The notes beneath the pieces were generated by a model that worked only from the letters and a program-made list of their open reading frames with translations, was not told the origin of the DNA and searched no databases. Shown piece by piece: positions 13,206 through 25,275 of a stretch of DNA of 64,000 nt (its first letter is position 1; the number at the start of each line of letters is the position of its first letter). The position numbers and the translations under genes are program-made. The stretch is from Nymphaea colorata (Eukaryota > Streptophyta > Magnoliopsida > Nymphaeales > Nymphaeaceae): NCBI RefSeq assembly GCF_008831285.2, contig NC_045144.1, positions 23,823,716-23,887,715 of the forward strand. The letters run 5' to 3'.

Positions 13206-15038
13206 GTAAGACAGTGCATGGCAAGACACTCATGCCTGCACATGGACACCTACACACTCAAACGCATGTACGCGTTTCAAGTATAAGAGAGCGTATAACC
13301 TCCTAAGATTAATATATTACGTGCATCGTCTGCTACTTAATTAAGTACAGATCGATTATATTAATACGGTAGCTCTGGACAGGCATGGTGTACTATCCCC
13401 TAGAATTATTTTGGCAACAGCAATCCCTTTCACATTTGACAAAGCTCGGTAGGTCCAGGCGTATGTATAATGATCCCTCGAAGTCACCTCCTTTGTATCT
13501 TGTACAGCTTAGGGGGGAGGATCCAGCTGGATCCGTGTAGACCAGAACCTGATTAAGTTAAATAATCACTTTTTGTTCTAATCTCCACATCTTATAACAA
13601 ATTTATAAAAAAAATACAGCCACAATGCAGGTAAAGGGGTCCCATTATATTTCTCGTAAAGTCCGAACCCCGGCCGACATCGTCGCAGCTGGGTTCGGCC
13701 CAGACCAGTGACAGCTTGGCCCGCTAAGATTACATGTAGATACACTGAATATGAATCTTGTGGATTGGTTTAACATCATATTAATTTGGTGCCTCATGCA
13801 ACTACATAAGCATCATTTTCATGGGTAACAGCTCTTCGGATCTTGATGGATATAACGCTAATTATTTCAACAGCTTCCATGCACTGAATGGTACCTGTGG
13901 TTAATAGGAGTTGATCTGACACTGCGTGTGGTTGTCTTGCTCCCACGCACTGCGGGGCAACTTGGTGGGGACGCATGCAAAACTGGCAGCATTGATTATC
14001 TCTTCTTGCATTCCCCACAGGACAAACACGCTTTCATTGAACAATGCCTTGTCTCTCGTTGTGGGCGTGGGGTTGCCTTGTTCACATCTTGAACGTGTGG
14101 GGCCTCGTGGGGCTCTAGGATTAGGGAAAGTACTTTCCATGTACCTTGCTGAATATAAGTCCATTTTTTTCCACGTTTTCATGCCAGATTTTTCAATTCA
14201 AGTCAGCCAAAACTATACATCATGTCCTGCTTTTTCATTTTGTTTTTTCTGCCGTCATATGCATTTCATATGTTAATAGTTAATTTTATAGGTCTCAGAT
14301 GAGCTTGAGGGTTATCCTACAGCTCGAGCAAGAACCGGAACCCCCATTCTTCCCATTGTCCCTTAAGAGTCCAGGGCTGTGTCCGTACTAGGTAGTAAAA
14401 TCTCCAAGTGCTTTAACTTGCACATGGGGCCCACCTTCCTTGCGGTACAGAAACATAGCCTTCCACAGGTTCCAAACTGGAGATGCACCTCCAACGCACC
14501 TCAACTCTGCCCGTTTGAGCTATGTCCTTCAGGGAAATTAATTTTATAGGTAGAATAAAATTTGGCACTCTACAAATTAGAGGATCAAATACTAATCTTT
14601 TATGAAAATATTGATAAGAGGCTTGTACTAATTATTCGTGCATAATTACAAGAAATTTCAATTTTCATGCATGAATCTAAATCTGTTGTACTAGTGCAAT
14701 AAACATGTTTGAGAAATCAAAAAGTTAATACGTGTGCCAGCCCATATCATTTCAGTATCAAATGTGGCACTAGTAGTGGGTCCTGCAGCATATATACATA
14801 TGTGTTATGCACCAGTCAATATCAACATGATCTAGGGCTGCTTGGACTTTCTTTGAGCTTTAAAAGGCCTTAGCTCAAGCTCAAATCAAGCTCTAGCAGA
14901 AGTACTGAGCTCGGGTTGGCTAAGTTTTGAAGAAGTAGGCTGATAAAGAAAGGAGAAACAATGACAAGAGAGCTAATTTTTTTTACATGGTCCTATGTTT
15001 AGTCTGCATCCATGATACCTCTTAGTCACACAGGACAA
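10794..15038. other. Noncoding stretch with microsatellites
   Basis: No recognisable gene. It holds a (CTT)n run near 12,869-12,890, (TA)n runs near 12,919-12,936, 13,115-13,129 and 13,165-13,206, and short GT runs near 11,430 and 11,918. ORFs at 13,794-14,276 overlap on both strands and match nothing I know. A slightly less AT-rich stretch at 13,630-14,520 has no identifiable content. Confidence 0.45.
13100..13265. repeat. 110-bp tandem duplication around (TA)n
   Basis: The phrase CATGGACACCTACACACTC occurs at 13,131 and again at 13,241, each copy preceded by a (TA)n run or related sequence. The arrangement suggests a tandem duplication in which the microsatellite then changed length. Confidence 0.7.
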
Positions 15039-15218
15039 CAATAGTGGAGCCACAGGTAGCTGATCTGGGCAATTGCCAACAACAACCCACACAAATTTCC
15101 TTATTTATATATTGATGCTTTCTTAAATTTTATTTATTTATACATCGGTAGCCCTTAAAAGTTTAAAATTTAAAATGGTACTGCCTCCTTGCCAAAACAA
15201 TTTCTAGCTCCGCTACTG
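15039..15218. mobile_element. Short MITE with GGAGC-type terminal inverted repeats
   Basis: The left end reads CAATAGTGGAGCCA and the right end, reversed, reads CAGTAGCGGAGCTA, an 11/14 match. The interior is AT-rich. This is the general layout of a widespread group of plant hAT-like MITEs that begin with a CAGGGGCGGAGC-type phrase. The 8-bp flanks (CAGGACAA and CTCTATAA) do not match, so the insertion is old or the ends are slightly misplaced. Confidence 0.5.
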
Positions 15219-15484
15219 CTCTATAATCACCTAGAATGGGACTTCACAGTGATCCCAACCAGAAAACTTAGTATGGATCCCATCCTTCAGAACTACTGAT
15301 GCAGCAATAAAATAATGGGTCAGTCTATGGCCCTGGGATTTGTGAAGCCCACACACTTGTTCTAGAGTCCTTTTTCTTCTCCACCTTTTTTGAGTTTTCC
15401 ATGCAGTAGCCAGTTTGCTTAATGGCGAATTATTATAGATCAATGGCCCAACCAGGAACATTGTCTGAAATGGCATTGCTTGGG

Positions 15485-15674
15485 TCACAACAAGAGAACA
15501 CATTTTTAGTGATGACAAAAAACTGTAGCTAAATACATTAAAAACCATTGCTAAAGGTTTTTAGCGACAGTTCCAAACCATAACTAAAATTATTACAAAA
15601 CCTGCTTATTATCACTGTGGTTAGAAACTTTTAGCCACAGTTCATAACTTTTAACTATGTTTTCCCAATATTTA

Positions 15675-15705
<31 letters not shown>

Positions 15706-15712
15706 ATCACTA
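15485..15712. repeat. Subterminal-like repeat patch plus (TA)n
   Basis: Short phrases such as TTTTAGTGATGAC, TTTTAGCGACAGTT and TTTTAGCCACAGTT recur here on both strands, ending in a (TA)n microsatellite near 15,680-15,705. The pattern resembles the subterminal region of a DNA transposon, but no clear terminus is visible. Confidence 0.4.
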
Positions 15713-18700
15713 ATTGACAGAAAAATATGTTATGAACAAATTATTTATGTCATAAAAAAGTATATTTTACAAAATTCCTTTCATTGATCATAAACTAAAC
15801 GTTACAAATTTATTCTCTCAACCTTGCACCTGAGGCCAAAGCTCCTTGCAACTGTACCTGCACCTGAAGCATTCTGTTCTCATCTCCGATAATCGAATAG
15901 GCTTGTATGCCATCCGCTGCCCCACATCAGAACTAGCAACATTAATCATTACATGATGAAATATATTCTCATCAAAACAAAGCCTCCCATTGAAGAAGAA
16001 AATCATAAAAACTACAACCAAAGGCATGAAGATCTCAGTACCCCTAACGACCATCATTTGAAACACACCTCAAAAACCAACAGGCACTAAAAATTCCATT
16101 GAATCAAGAAAAAAAAAACAAAGAGAGAAAACAATTAGCATAACCAAATTCAACTCTAATCCACCTAAACCGCACAAAAAACTGTAAAACAAGGAGAAAA
16201 AAGCATTTAGACACCCAAATTGAAACCAAACAGGTGCAAGTAACCACTTCCAATAAAAAAACAGAAACTTCAAAACAAATAATAAGAAGGGGAAGTCCTA
16301 ATTACCCTGAAATCCATGAAAGGATGAATTGGTGTCTTAGAGTATAAGCTAAAAAGCCATCACAAATGTGCCTTCAATAATGGAAGAGGATGGAGAAAGC
16401 TGCTATTCTCATTGGCTAAATTGCAAGAGGAGTCAAAAAACAAGAAGAGGAAGAGGAGGGTCCAACCTTGCAGCACAAGTGCAAAGTGCATCTTCTCACA
16501 ATTCCACACATTAACAATTTCAAGCTGATTACAATTTTCAGATGAAGTTTAAATTTTGGAAGAAAAGTGGTCATGATAAAGTTACAGTAAGTAGATCTAT
16601 GACAATTAGGAAACAAGAGCTATATAAAAGATGAATCTCTTGAAGCATATGATTGCTTATACAATTACTATTGGCCTTGACAAACTGTTAATGAACATGG
16701 TAGCAACACCAACTTTAAATTATGAGGAGGCACCAACCTAAGTATATGGAAATCAAAAGTTTAAGCATTTCCAATTATCAAATAGTCTATAGGCAGATAT
16801 ACATATGTACATAACAAAGGAATGTAGCATGTTTGGCAAATTCCTACCTTTATATCTATCATTTGACATAGATACATATAAGCTGAATTTAGGTATATTC
16901 TAACCTGCTCTTCAATGGAGCAGACTACCGACCATATTCTACAAACTATCTTAGACATGATCTAGAATTGCATATTGAATTAAAACCAAGAAGAAAAGTA
17001 GATAATTAACAAGAAATTTAATTACATACTTCAACCTCTAACAGACATGGTTGAATGCCTTCTAGACACACTAACTGATTAACCATGAAATCAAACCTTC
17101 AAAGATTGAGATTAGACAAAAAAAATGACATTTATCTCTTATAGAAAGTAACGAAGCTGGAACTGCTACCATATGACAGCTTGCATTGTTTAAAACTGAA
17201 GTTAGTAATTCACACCTCACGATAAGGTTTATATCAGGCTGCATGATTAAAGTGTTATTTCAAATAATACCATATAGCTATAAGGATTTATGTTTTACAG
17301 TGCAGTAAAACTTGTAAAAGGAATTTAGCTGTTATGTTTGTAATAAACCTCACTTCCAAACAATTCAAGATCAGTATCTACTGGAGAGATATCACTAAAT
17401 GAAAAATCACATAGGTGTCTATAGTTCATAGAGTCCTTGTTTCTTAGTTACTTTGATAATTATTTGGTCACTTAATGTCTTAAATCTTAGTTTGCAATTA
17501 TGCATAGAGCTCTATATAGGTTTTAGTTCAGTTACTAAATATTTAACTAGAGTACTTTATCTTGCAACATCTAAGCACGTAGAATAAAATATTCTGATGA
17601 AAGCATTTAAACTATTGTACTTTGCAACACTCTGCCCAAAACATTTGTTTTATACTCCAAATGTCATATTCAAGCCCAGACCTGCACTTAAACACTTTAG
17701 AGGCAACATAATAGTCACTGCCAATAATATCCTAAAATTGCTTTCCTGAAGTTTCAATTTGGTTTTTGATCACATATAGGTGCACCATGTATTAGGAGAA
17801 GAAAGAACTCCATGCTTTCAATAGAAAATTAATTCCATAAAGACTTATGTTCATATTTGTTGCAACAGAAAAATTGTTCTTGATTAGTAACAAATACAAC
17901 CAAAAACATAAGTAACAAATAACTAAACAACAAAAAACTGAATGACAAGAACCTATTTAGACAGCACAATAACAGAGCAGCAAAAAACTATGAGTGTAGG
18001 TCGAATAATAAGAAAAGGATAAGCATTTGTCTTTAAAACAATAGTCTATAAGTGCAATGACCTTTTATAAATCTATAACTAAAAGTAGCTAACTTTATAG
18101 CTGATACCTTCTCCATTTCTTAGGATTTTTTAAATATGAGCAGCTAAAAATTACAAAGATTCAGTAATTAGATAATTTTTGGTACAAAATAGGCAAGCAA
18201 TTTTTCTTAATCAACAACTACAGATGTAATTCTCCATATGAAGATAAAATTTAAAAAAGATAAATAAAAATTATACATCTTCCCCTTGTTTAAAACTTTT
18301 GCTTATAAAAACCAATTGAATCTACTTTTCTACCAATGAGGTCAAGAAGGCCTACCTGGAACGAGCAAGATGTTAGTTACCTTAGAAAATTATGGATTAA
18401 CAAATTTATCATGGAAACATAAATAGAATATTTTATTTAATAACAATTAAACGATAATGAGAATAAACTTTTGGAGATGCTAATGGATGCCTTTCAAACT
18501 TAAGCTAACAATAGTCTAGCCAATTGCTTTTATTTTCCCCCACAAGTTGCAAACACCAGAATCCAAATAGGCTTAGATATATTAATAATATTGTTATGTG
18601 TTCCAACTTGGTCAAAATGTTTACAAAATAGTTAATGGCTTCAAGAATCCACTGGCAATGTTGCTTCTAGGCTGCACTAACACAACAATAGTAAGGGAGT

Positions 18701-20900
18701 GATTAAAGAAGAACAAGAACAAATACGAAGGGAGAAAGATCAGTGGAGTCAGTATACCAAACTAATGTAAGAACACGGTTTCAATGTTTCTACATGATTT
18801 TTTTTTATGGTAGTAAAAGTCATTACCATACTAAAAATAGTCAAAGGTGGCAAATGATTGATTGTCCAAAAGCAAAAAAAGAAAATCAACTAGAAAACTT
18901 GAAGTCAAATCTCTCAAATTGAGACCAATTGAAATGCGAAGAATGCTACTACACCATTCAACTAATAAGAACCTATTATCACTAAATTTAATAGTATTTA
19001 CTTTCAAAATAGGAAAAAGACATAATTTCTGGAATTGAAAACAATCTCACTCTTGCAAAACACCCACAAACATAAATACAGTATTGGAAAGCCATTGTAG
19101 ACTCTAAAGCATATATAACATTAATTTTAAATAATTTTTCTAAACATTTCTACAATTTTCAATTAACTAAAAATTTATATATATGCTAAAAAGATTATTT
19201 TTCTTTTATAGAAAAGCTAACACATAATAAGTATGTATATTCTAAACTTATGCATATTATAACCAATTTTTTTATGAAACCAATGAATTTAATATATCAC
19301 ATACACTAAGTTATCTGATCTCTTCATAGATAGGTCCTTAAGAAAGTTAGGTCCACCTAAAAAGATTGATCCATAGGGCTAAGTCCATTATTAGATTACA
19401 TTTTCCGTCTCCAAGAAAACTCACAACTATGTACCTCAACAATATATGAACAAACATAATGAAGACAAGTCACATAACTAATTGTCCTTTAAACCTATAG
19501 CAAGAAAAATATAATAGTGAGGATCATTCAAATGACCATGAGGAAATGGAAGTAAGGGTCACAACTATGTGAATATTGCAGGTAGCAAGCATGATCGGAT
19601 TAAAAACTCCATGTCAAAATGTTTCATACCAAGAAAAAAACTCAAGCCATGGTATGAAACTGTCTCTCAAAACTAAATTGGTAAAAGAAAACTGATCAAG
19701 GGCAAACAAAAATGGATAGATCATAAGCCCATGTTAACCTATATAACAATAAGGCATATTACAAAATGTATATGTTATCACATTACCTAAGCATCTTTAT
19801 TTCTTTGGAGTATGAAAATAATTCGGAGAATGGAAAAATTAAATGATGGATTCATAGTAGGATCAATAAACATGTAATACAATTCCATTAAACAAAATCA
19901 CAACCAATATCTAACAATGAAGAAACAAATAAAGATCAATATACATGCATTACAGATCATGACATATAAATACATATTTATCCATAAGAAAACTTGATGT
20001 AGGAAAAAGCATGTAAGGTGATCAAGGTCTGGAAAATTTCTTATACAATGAAAGGAGAATTTCAAACATAGAAGAAAAATATCCTACATTTTCCCACTAT
20101 AAACTAAGAACTAAAAATTAGGTTCGTCAAACCAAACATCTCTAGTCAGATCCGATGAACAAAACCAATGTACCTAAAAATGCACAAAAGCTATTGCAAG
20201 GGAAGAATTGATCTGAAATGGAAGAATCCAACTCAGTCCTTGCCTATTACGACTCTCAAGTTCTCAATCTTCTTCTTTCTTTTTTTTTACAATAAGAAAT
20301 AAATGAACTATGAGGTGGAGTGGTAAAGCATACACTCTTTTAGTAACTGAGTCACCTTGATGCATTTCTAAACCATGTTTGCCTTGTTCTTCTTAGCTTG
20401 CTCTGCACTTTTCTCATGCAAAAGCTTTTCATGCAGCCACCTCCCCTCATAAAGAAACGGAACTCTCCCTCCGTTTGCTCACCCTTCTCATCATCACTAA
20501 GGCCTTCCTCTTCTCCTTTACCTTCTTCTTAGCTTTTTCTTCCATCACCCCTCTTGTCCCTACTGCATCGTTCAAATCTTTTCAATTCAACAACGTGGAT
20601 GCCATAGATATTGTCATAGAGAGAGGGCTTACTAATACGGGGCAGTGATTGTCTGAGGCAACATCTTCACAAATGATTTCAAGCTATTCCAAAATATGTA
20701 GCATTTCATCAATGATCATCTGCTGCAACATTTTCATGGACAAAAATGTCGATGGTGATATGGAGCAATGTGAATGAGAAGAGGAGAAAGAAGGAAAACC
20801 TAACCATGTGAAACTAAATTGGACAGGCTCGATTTGTGTCAAAAAGTATAGGAACTGGTCCATCAAGAATACATTTGCCAGATCCATTTCGACTAAGCAG
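15713..20900. other. AT-rich noncoding stretch
   Basis: Over five kilobases hold no protein or RNA gene that I can recognise. The open frames are short, overlap on both strands and have no known motifs. A lysine/arginine-rich reading on the - strand near 20,390-20,560 is interrupted and matches no family I can name. Confidence 0.5.
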
Positions 20901-21827
20901 TAGGTATGTTTTGCAAACTATGGCTACTGCCCTGTGTTGTTGTATAAGATTTGTATAGACATCCTGATAAGAGAAAATCTCTTCCTTGAGATAGAGTTGG
21001 AACTAGAGAAATAGTGCTCAACTGTTACAATCCTTAGCCTATAAGGGACGGACTGGCTTTGTATAATTTGTGGTGTAAATGCCCACCCATTGAATTTGTG
21101 CTCAAAGAGAGAAACGGTTGAAGAGAAAAAAGTATGTGGTAAAGATATCAATGATAGAGGGGAGACGTGTAGCACGGGAATAGGAGAGAGAGAGACATGC
21201 TTGAAGGAAGTTATGGGTCCACATTCTAGCAGGTTTAACATGCTTTGGGAGGTTGAACATGAGGAGCTCGACTCCTTTTATACTGTTCAAACATGAAAAA
21301 ATGGTGTGAACCATATAGCAAAGAACAGATAATAGAAAGAGAGCTGAACCTAAGCTCTTAGGTTGCAAATGGAGGAAGACACAAAGACCAATAAAGTGAA
21401 AGAGATGGATTGTCAACTTAAGAATATGATGCATACTGATTTTCTGGAGAACCCCCTTTCCTCCAACAATGTCTCTGGAGATGACAGAGCAGATGAAGAT
21501 TTTGCCTCTAATTTCACTTTCTAAGCAAAGAGTAGCAAAGATAGTCTTTAACCTTAAGGATGAGAAGGTGTGCATTGGAAAGCTTGAAGAAATTATCTCA
21601 AAGGGATGGCATTATATGTCAAACAATCACATTACAGAAGAAGAGAGAGTAAAGGATCAAAAGATAGGGCAATACTTAGAAACATTAGCAATGGATCCAT
21701 CTCCCACATGAAGGAAAATGTCGAAACTGTTTCTAAAAACATCTCACAAAATATAATAGTCATATTCTTGATTTGGTTGAGACAAACACCAAACCTACAC
21801 CTAAGAAGGCCTCAACGGCCCTCATCC

Positions 21828-22480
21828 ATGAAAACAATATCATGGAATATTTGTGTCCTCGCTATGAGGGCTGCGTGATATTACTAAGAGAAACGAAGCT
21901 ATGGTGCTTTTTCATCTTTGATTCCATGTTGTCGATGGAAGGAGTGAAAGCATGCCATGTAAAGGCAAATAGATTTGTGGTTGTTTTTAACTATGATCTT
22001 ATAGGTGGGATAACTAAAACTCTCTCTGGTTAGGATCTATGGGAAGTGAGAGTTGTGACTACTTATACATGTCTTCATTAAATGCCATTATATTAAGGAA
22101 AGCATTCATGTTATGATGGACACTACTACAACTAGTGGCAAAAGGAGATGCTTTGAGCTTGCTCCAATAGATAGTTAAAGGGTATGATGACCCGTGCAAT
22201 TTGCTTGGAGACTTTAAACTTTAAGGGGAGCCATGGAGAAGACGGGAAGAGTTCCAAACCACACAGCTCTTGCTAGAATTTCAGTAAATTGTTACTACAT
22301 TGAAATATTATGGTCGTGAGGAGAAAAATAAGACCTTCCTCTGGACAAATAACTGTGAAATAATAATGTATAGGCTTAACTAGCGTTTAGTTAACCTATC
22401 TCAGAGAGAAATTTGGGGTGCAGGAAGCTCGTTTCCTATTCTACATAGATCCATCTTAGACCACTCATCTTTGCTGTTCT
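21828..22480 (+). pseudogene. LINE endonuclease domain remnant
   Basis: The start MKTISWN matches the conserved opening of the apurinic-type endonuclease of plant LINEs, which normally nicks target DNA. RETKL, a variant of the common QETK motif carrying a catalytic Glu, follows about 60 bases later in another frame. Near 22,200 a frame gives GDFK, close to the usual GDFN. Near 22,335 the phrase WTNN matches this family, and near 22,455 DHSSLL corresponds to the S/DH motif. The pieces are in the expected order but several frames and stops separate them, so no functional enzyme can be made. Confidence 0.65.
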
Positions 22481-23089
22481 TTTCAAGAAAAGTACACACA
22501 TCTAATTGACATGCTTATGAATTTTGGTATTTTTTTCATTGGCGAAAAGGGAAGGATGCCAAAGGAGTATAGAGGATGCTTGGGAATGCTAGACTTAGGG
22601 TTATGCCATGATCAAGGTTTTGTCTAGAATTGCAAGAATGACCTGTTTTGTTAATATTTCGGTTAAAATTTCAAGACATAGGGAGGTGCAAGAAAGACTA
22701 GAACATGGGGGACATTCTCTTGTAGGTTTGAAGCAAACATTAAGGATTAAACTAAGGAACTATTTAAAAGAAGACAATATTTGACATCAAAGGCTAGAGT
22801 CAAATGCATATAAAAGGGTGACAAAAACACAACATTTATCATGCTTTAATTAGAGAAGTACATGCTAAAAATACAACACATGCTCTACAACACCATGGTT
22901 TTTGCTTCAATAGGGAGCCTGAAATGAAATGCATATGCAAATAATTCATTTAATTTTTGATTGGGATCTCCAAAGACATAGGGAACTACTTTATAATCTA
23001 AAAGATGCTCATATTGTTTTGGCAGCAAACAACTCAACTTTGATGAGACATACATACATCGAAGGTGGAGGATGTTTTCAGCCTAGGAA

Positions 23090-24060
23090 GCCATAGTGCA
23101 CTTGGCCCATATGATTTCTTTCAAGCATTTTACCAAGACTTTGGAATGTGATTGGCTTGGATATGTTCAAGGAAATTGACAATTTTCTCAAAACTGATAA
23201 ACTAGCGCATAAGATTAACATGTCTACTAGCATTCTCATACCAAAGACTCCTAAAGCCAATAGTGTGCAACAGTTTAGACTGTTAGCCTTACGCAATTTG
23301 TCATATAAGATCATCTTAAATCTATTGGTAGAGTGCATGGAAGGCATGCTAATGAATGTGAAATAGTAGGTGTTTTTCTACCACGTATGATGCTTGAAAT
23401 CACTAAAGTCTATGATAAAGTTAATTGGGGTTTCCAAGGGTAGGCTCTCTTCTCTAATACAAGGATTCTCAAAAGAATGGATATATCAAGTAATGGTTCG
23501 CGTCTCATCTACATCAGTGCCGTTCATGGTTAGTAGTAAGGAAGGCAACTATTGCAATATGAAGAGAGGGAGAAGGCAGAGAGTCCCTCGACCTCCATAT
23601 CTTTTTGTTGTGGTCATGAAATCTTAGCTGGAAGAATAAATATACAAGAGGAAAAATGAACTAAATTTGAGAATCCTAAGACAGCGATAAATGTCCCTTC
23701 ATGCTGGCATATATCATTGATATGCTAATTTTTTGTAGACCCCAAGTCTTTCTTAGTTAGAGATGTGAAAGCCGGATTCCCTTAGTGTATCTTTAAGCCT
23801 AAAGGTGAGCCAAGAAAAATTAATGATTATTACTTTTCAGGTGAACTGCAATGAATCCTTGAGGCTGGGGGATATTCTAGGGGAAGACATGACAATCTTC
23901 CTACCCAATACCTTGGTCCTCTACTCTTCTAAAGAAATTTAAGGTCATAATACTATAAAGACCTATTGAATAAAATCAACAAGAAACTAGCGTCATGGAG
24001 AGTCACTTTTCCATCACATGCAAACAAGATGTGTTTCTAGAACATGTTATTCTTCAAGTA
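23090..24060 (+). pseudogene. LINE reverse-transcriptase domain remnant
   Basis: Frames at 23,090-23,370 give GPYDFFQAFYQDF and then ILIPKTPKANSVQQFRLLAL, which follow the plant LINE pattern of a PGPDGF-type motif and IPK...V.DFRPISL. At 23,460-23,540 GFSKEWIYQVM matches the conserved stretch before the catalytic core. Near 23,705 the expected YADD or FADD box is reduced to AYIIDMLIFC, losing the first catalytic Asp. Multiple stops and frame changes occur. The family identification is firm; the exact boundaries are not. Confidence 0.7.
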
Positions 24061-24065
24061 ATTAG

Positions 24066-24374
24066 TTGGAATGGAATCTGTTACCTTCAACTATTAGAGA
24101 GCTAATTGCAAAAATGTCAAAATTTCTTTGGGGATGGCTAGGTGCATGTAGGAATACTCCATCCATAGCTTGGATAAACCTCTATAGACCTGTACAAGAA
24201 GGAGAAACTGACTTGTTTAGCATCCAAGATATGAATAAATCTAGCCAATTCAGTCAATCTAGCTCTTCAAATCTGCTCAAACAAATCCATTTGAGCAGGA
24301 GTAGCCAGAGTAACATATATGTGTCTGCAACTTATGTTCTCTTAGAAGTTGTAATAGAGGATCCTGGTTTTTAA
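24066..24374 (+). pseudogene. LINE polyprotein C-terminal remnant
   Basis: An open frame begins near LPSTIRELIAKMSKFLWGW and continues with a Trp-containing stretch and IQDMNKS. Plant LINEs have this order after the reverse transcriptase (FLW-G, then SW, then G.R...MN.A). The following 100 bases in another frame give RGSWFLKE, similar to the W-S.I..G region further downstream. This fixes the orientation of the element as +. Confidence 0.65.
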
Positions 24375-24480
24375 AAGAGTAATATGGGATGGGTAGAAGA
24401 TCAGTCATCATGTTCAGTGGAAAATCAGAGAAGGCAACATCAAATTACGGCAAGATAGGTGAGTAGAAGTCTATATACCT

Positions 24481-24889
24481 TATTGATTTCAAAATACTGT
24501 ATTACATTTGAAGGTAGTTTTCTCTTTTTCGTTGTTGATGCTATTAACACTAATCTAATTCCATCCCTTGAGTTTAGGGAACTCCTCCACAAGTGTGGGG
24601 TAAGTGTACCTGCTTGAGGGACAAGCCTGACCATCTATTGATGGGCAATAAACCTAGAGATGACATGAGCCCAAAGATGAATGCGGCCTGGAGGGAATAT
24701 GTGTGGTACTACTGCCCACATGCATGACGGTTCTTATATGTTGCATCTTATGACAGGCTTCTTATGTAGGAGTAGATGAAGAAATGGGGTAAGGAAACGA
24801 CCAACACATGTCATATCTAATTGAACTAGCAACAAATACTGATTACATTCTCTTCGCTTACAAACTAGCAAAAGCACCTAAAGAGTCAT
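24481..24889. other. Spacer between LINE and copia remnants
   Basis: No coding content is recognised. It may be LINE 3' sequence or original flanking DNA. The 5 bases next to the copia LTR are GTCAT. Confidence 0.4.
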
Positions 24890-25275
24890 TGTTAACAAAT
24901 TCAATCACTGATGTAGCTGGGAGTTCAGAGAGAGAAAAATCATCATAACATTAAACCTAATCCCAGGCTAAACAAGATTATGGAAGCAGCAACATAATTA
25001 CTAAAACAGTCTATGAATAAAATAGAAAATATAAAAGAGGGTCAGAACTAAAAATAATGAAAATAATCTGGGAGTTCAGAGAGAGAAAAATCATCATAAC
25101 ATTAAACCTAATCCCAGGCTAAACAAGATTATGGAAGCAGCAACATAATTACTAAAACAGTCTATCAATAAAATAGAAAATATAAAAGAGGGTCTGAACT
25201 AAAAATAATGAAAATAATACTAACGTCTAGAAATTACTCATAACCACCTAACCGACTAAAAATTATTTTTTAACA
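24890..25275 (-). repeat. 3' LTR of a Ty1/copia element with internal tandem duplication
   Basis: On the - strand the sequence after the copia coding remnant reads TTGAGGGAGAGTG, the classical purine tract, directly followed by TGTTAAAAAATAATTT. The segment ends at TTTGTTAACA, so the two ends form a TGTTA...TAACA pair as expected of an LTR. Length is 386 bp, of which 151 bp are a tandem duplication; the original LTR was about 235 bp. No 5' LTR is found. Confidence 0.75.
24917..25218. repeat. 151-bp tandem duplication inside the copia LTR
   Basis: The unit starting CTGGGAGTTCAGAGAGAG at 24,917 is repeated from 25,068. Only two differences are visible between the copies (tctatG/Caata and gtcA/Tgaac). 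The duplication is therefore much younger than the heavily mutated element around it. Confidence 0.95.

Larger units (their letters stand above)
20900..24480 (+). mobile_element. Degenerate LINE (L1-type non-LTR retrotransposon)
   Basis: Broken + strand frames together follow the order of a plant L1-type LINE. The stretch before 21,828 may be the ORF1 end. From 21,828 MKTISWNICVLAM begins an endonuclease-like segment, with a later TNNCE and DHSSL match near 22,340-22,470. A reverse-transcriptase segment follows at 23,090-23,540. A C-terminal FLWGW...QDMNKS segment lies at 24,110-24,240. Frameshifts and stops are frequent, so the copy is dead. It copied itself by target-primed reverse transcription when active. 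The 5' limit and the 3' tail are not clearly defined; no target-site duplication was found. The Ty1/copia remnant lies immediately downstream in the opposite orientation. Confidence 0.75.

Noticed and set aside
21102-21575. 157-codon ORF on the - strand
   Set aside because: No known motif, overlaps the probable 5' part of the + strand LINE, and has no gene context.
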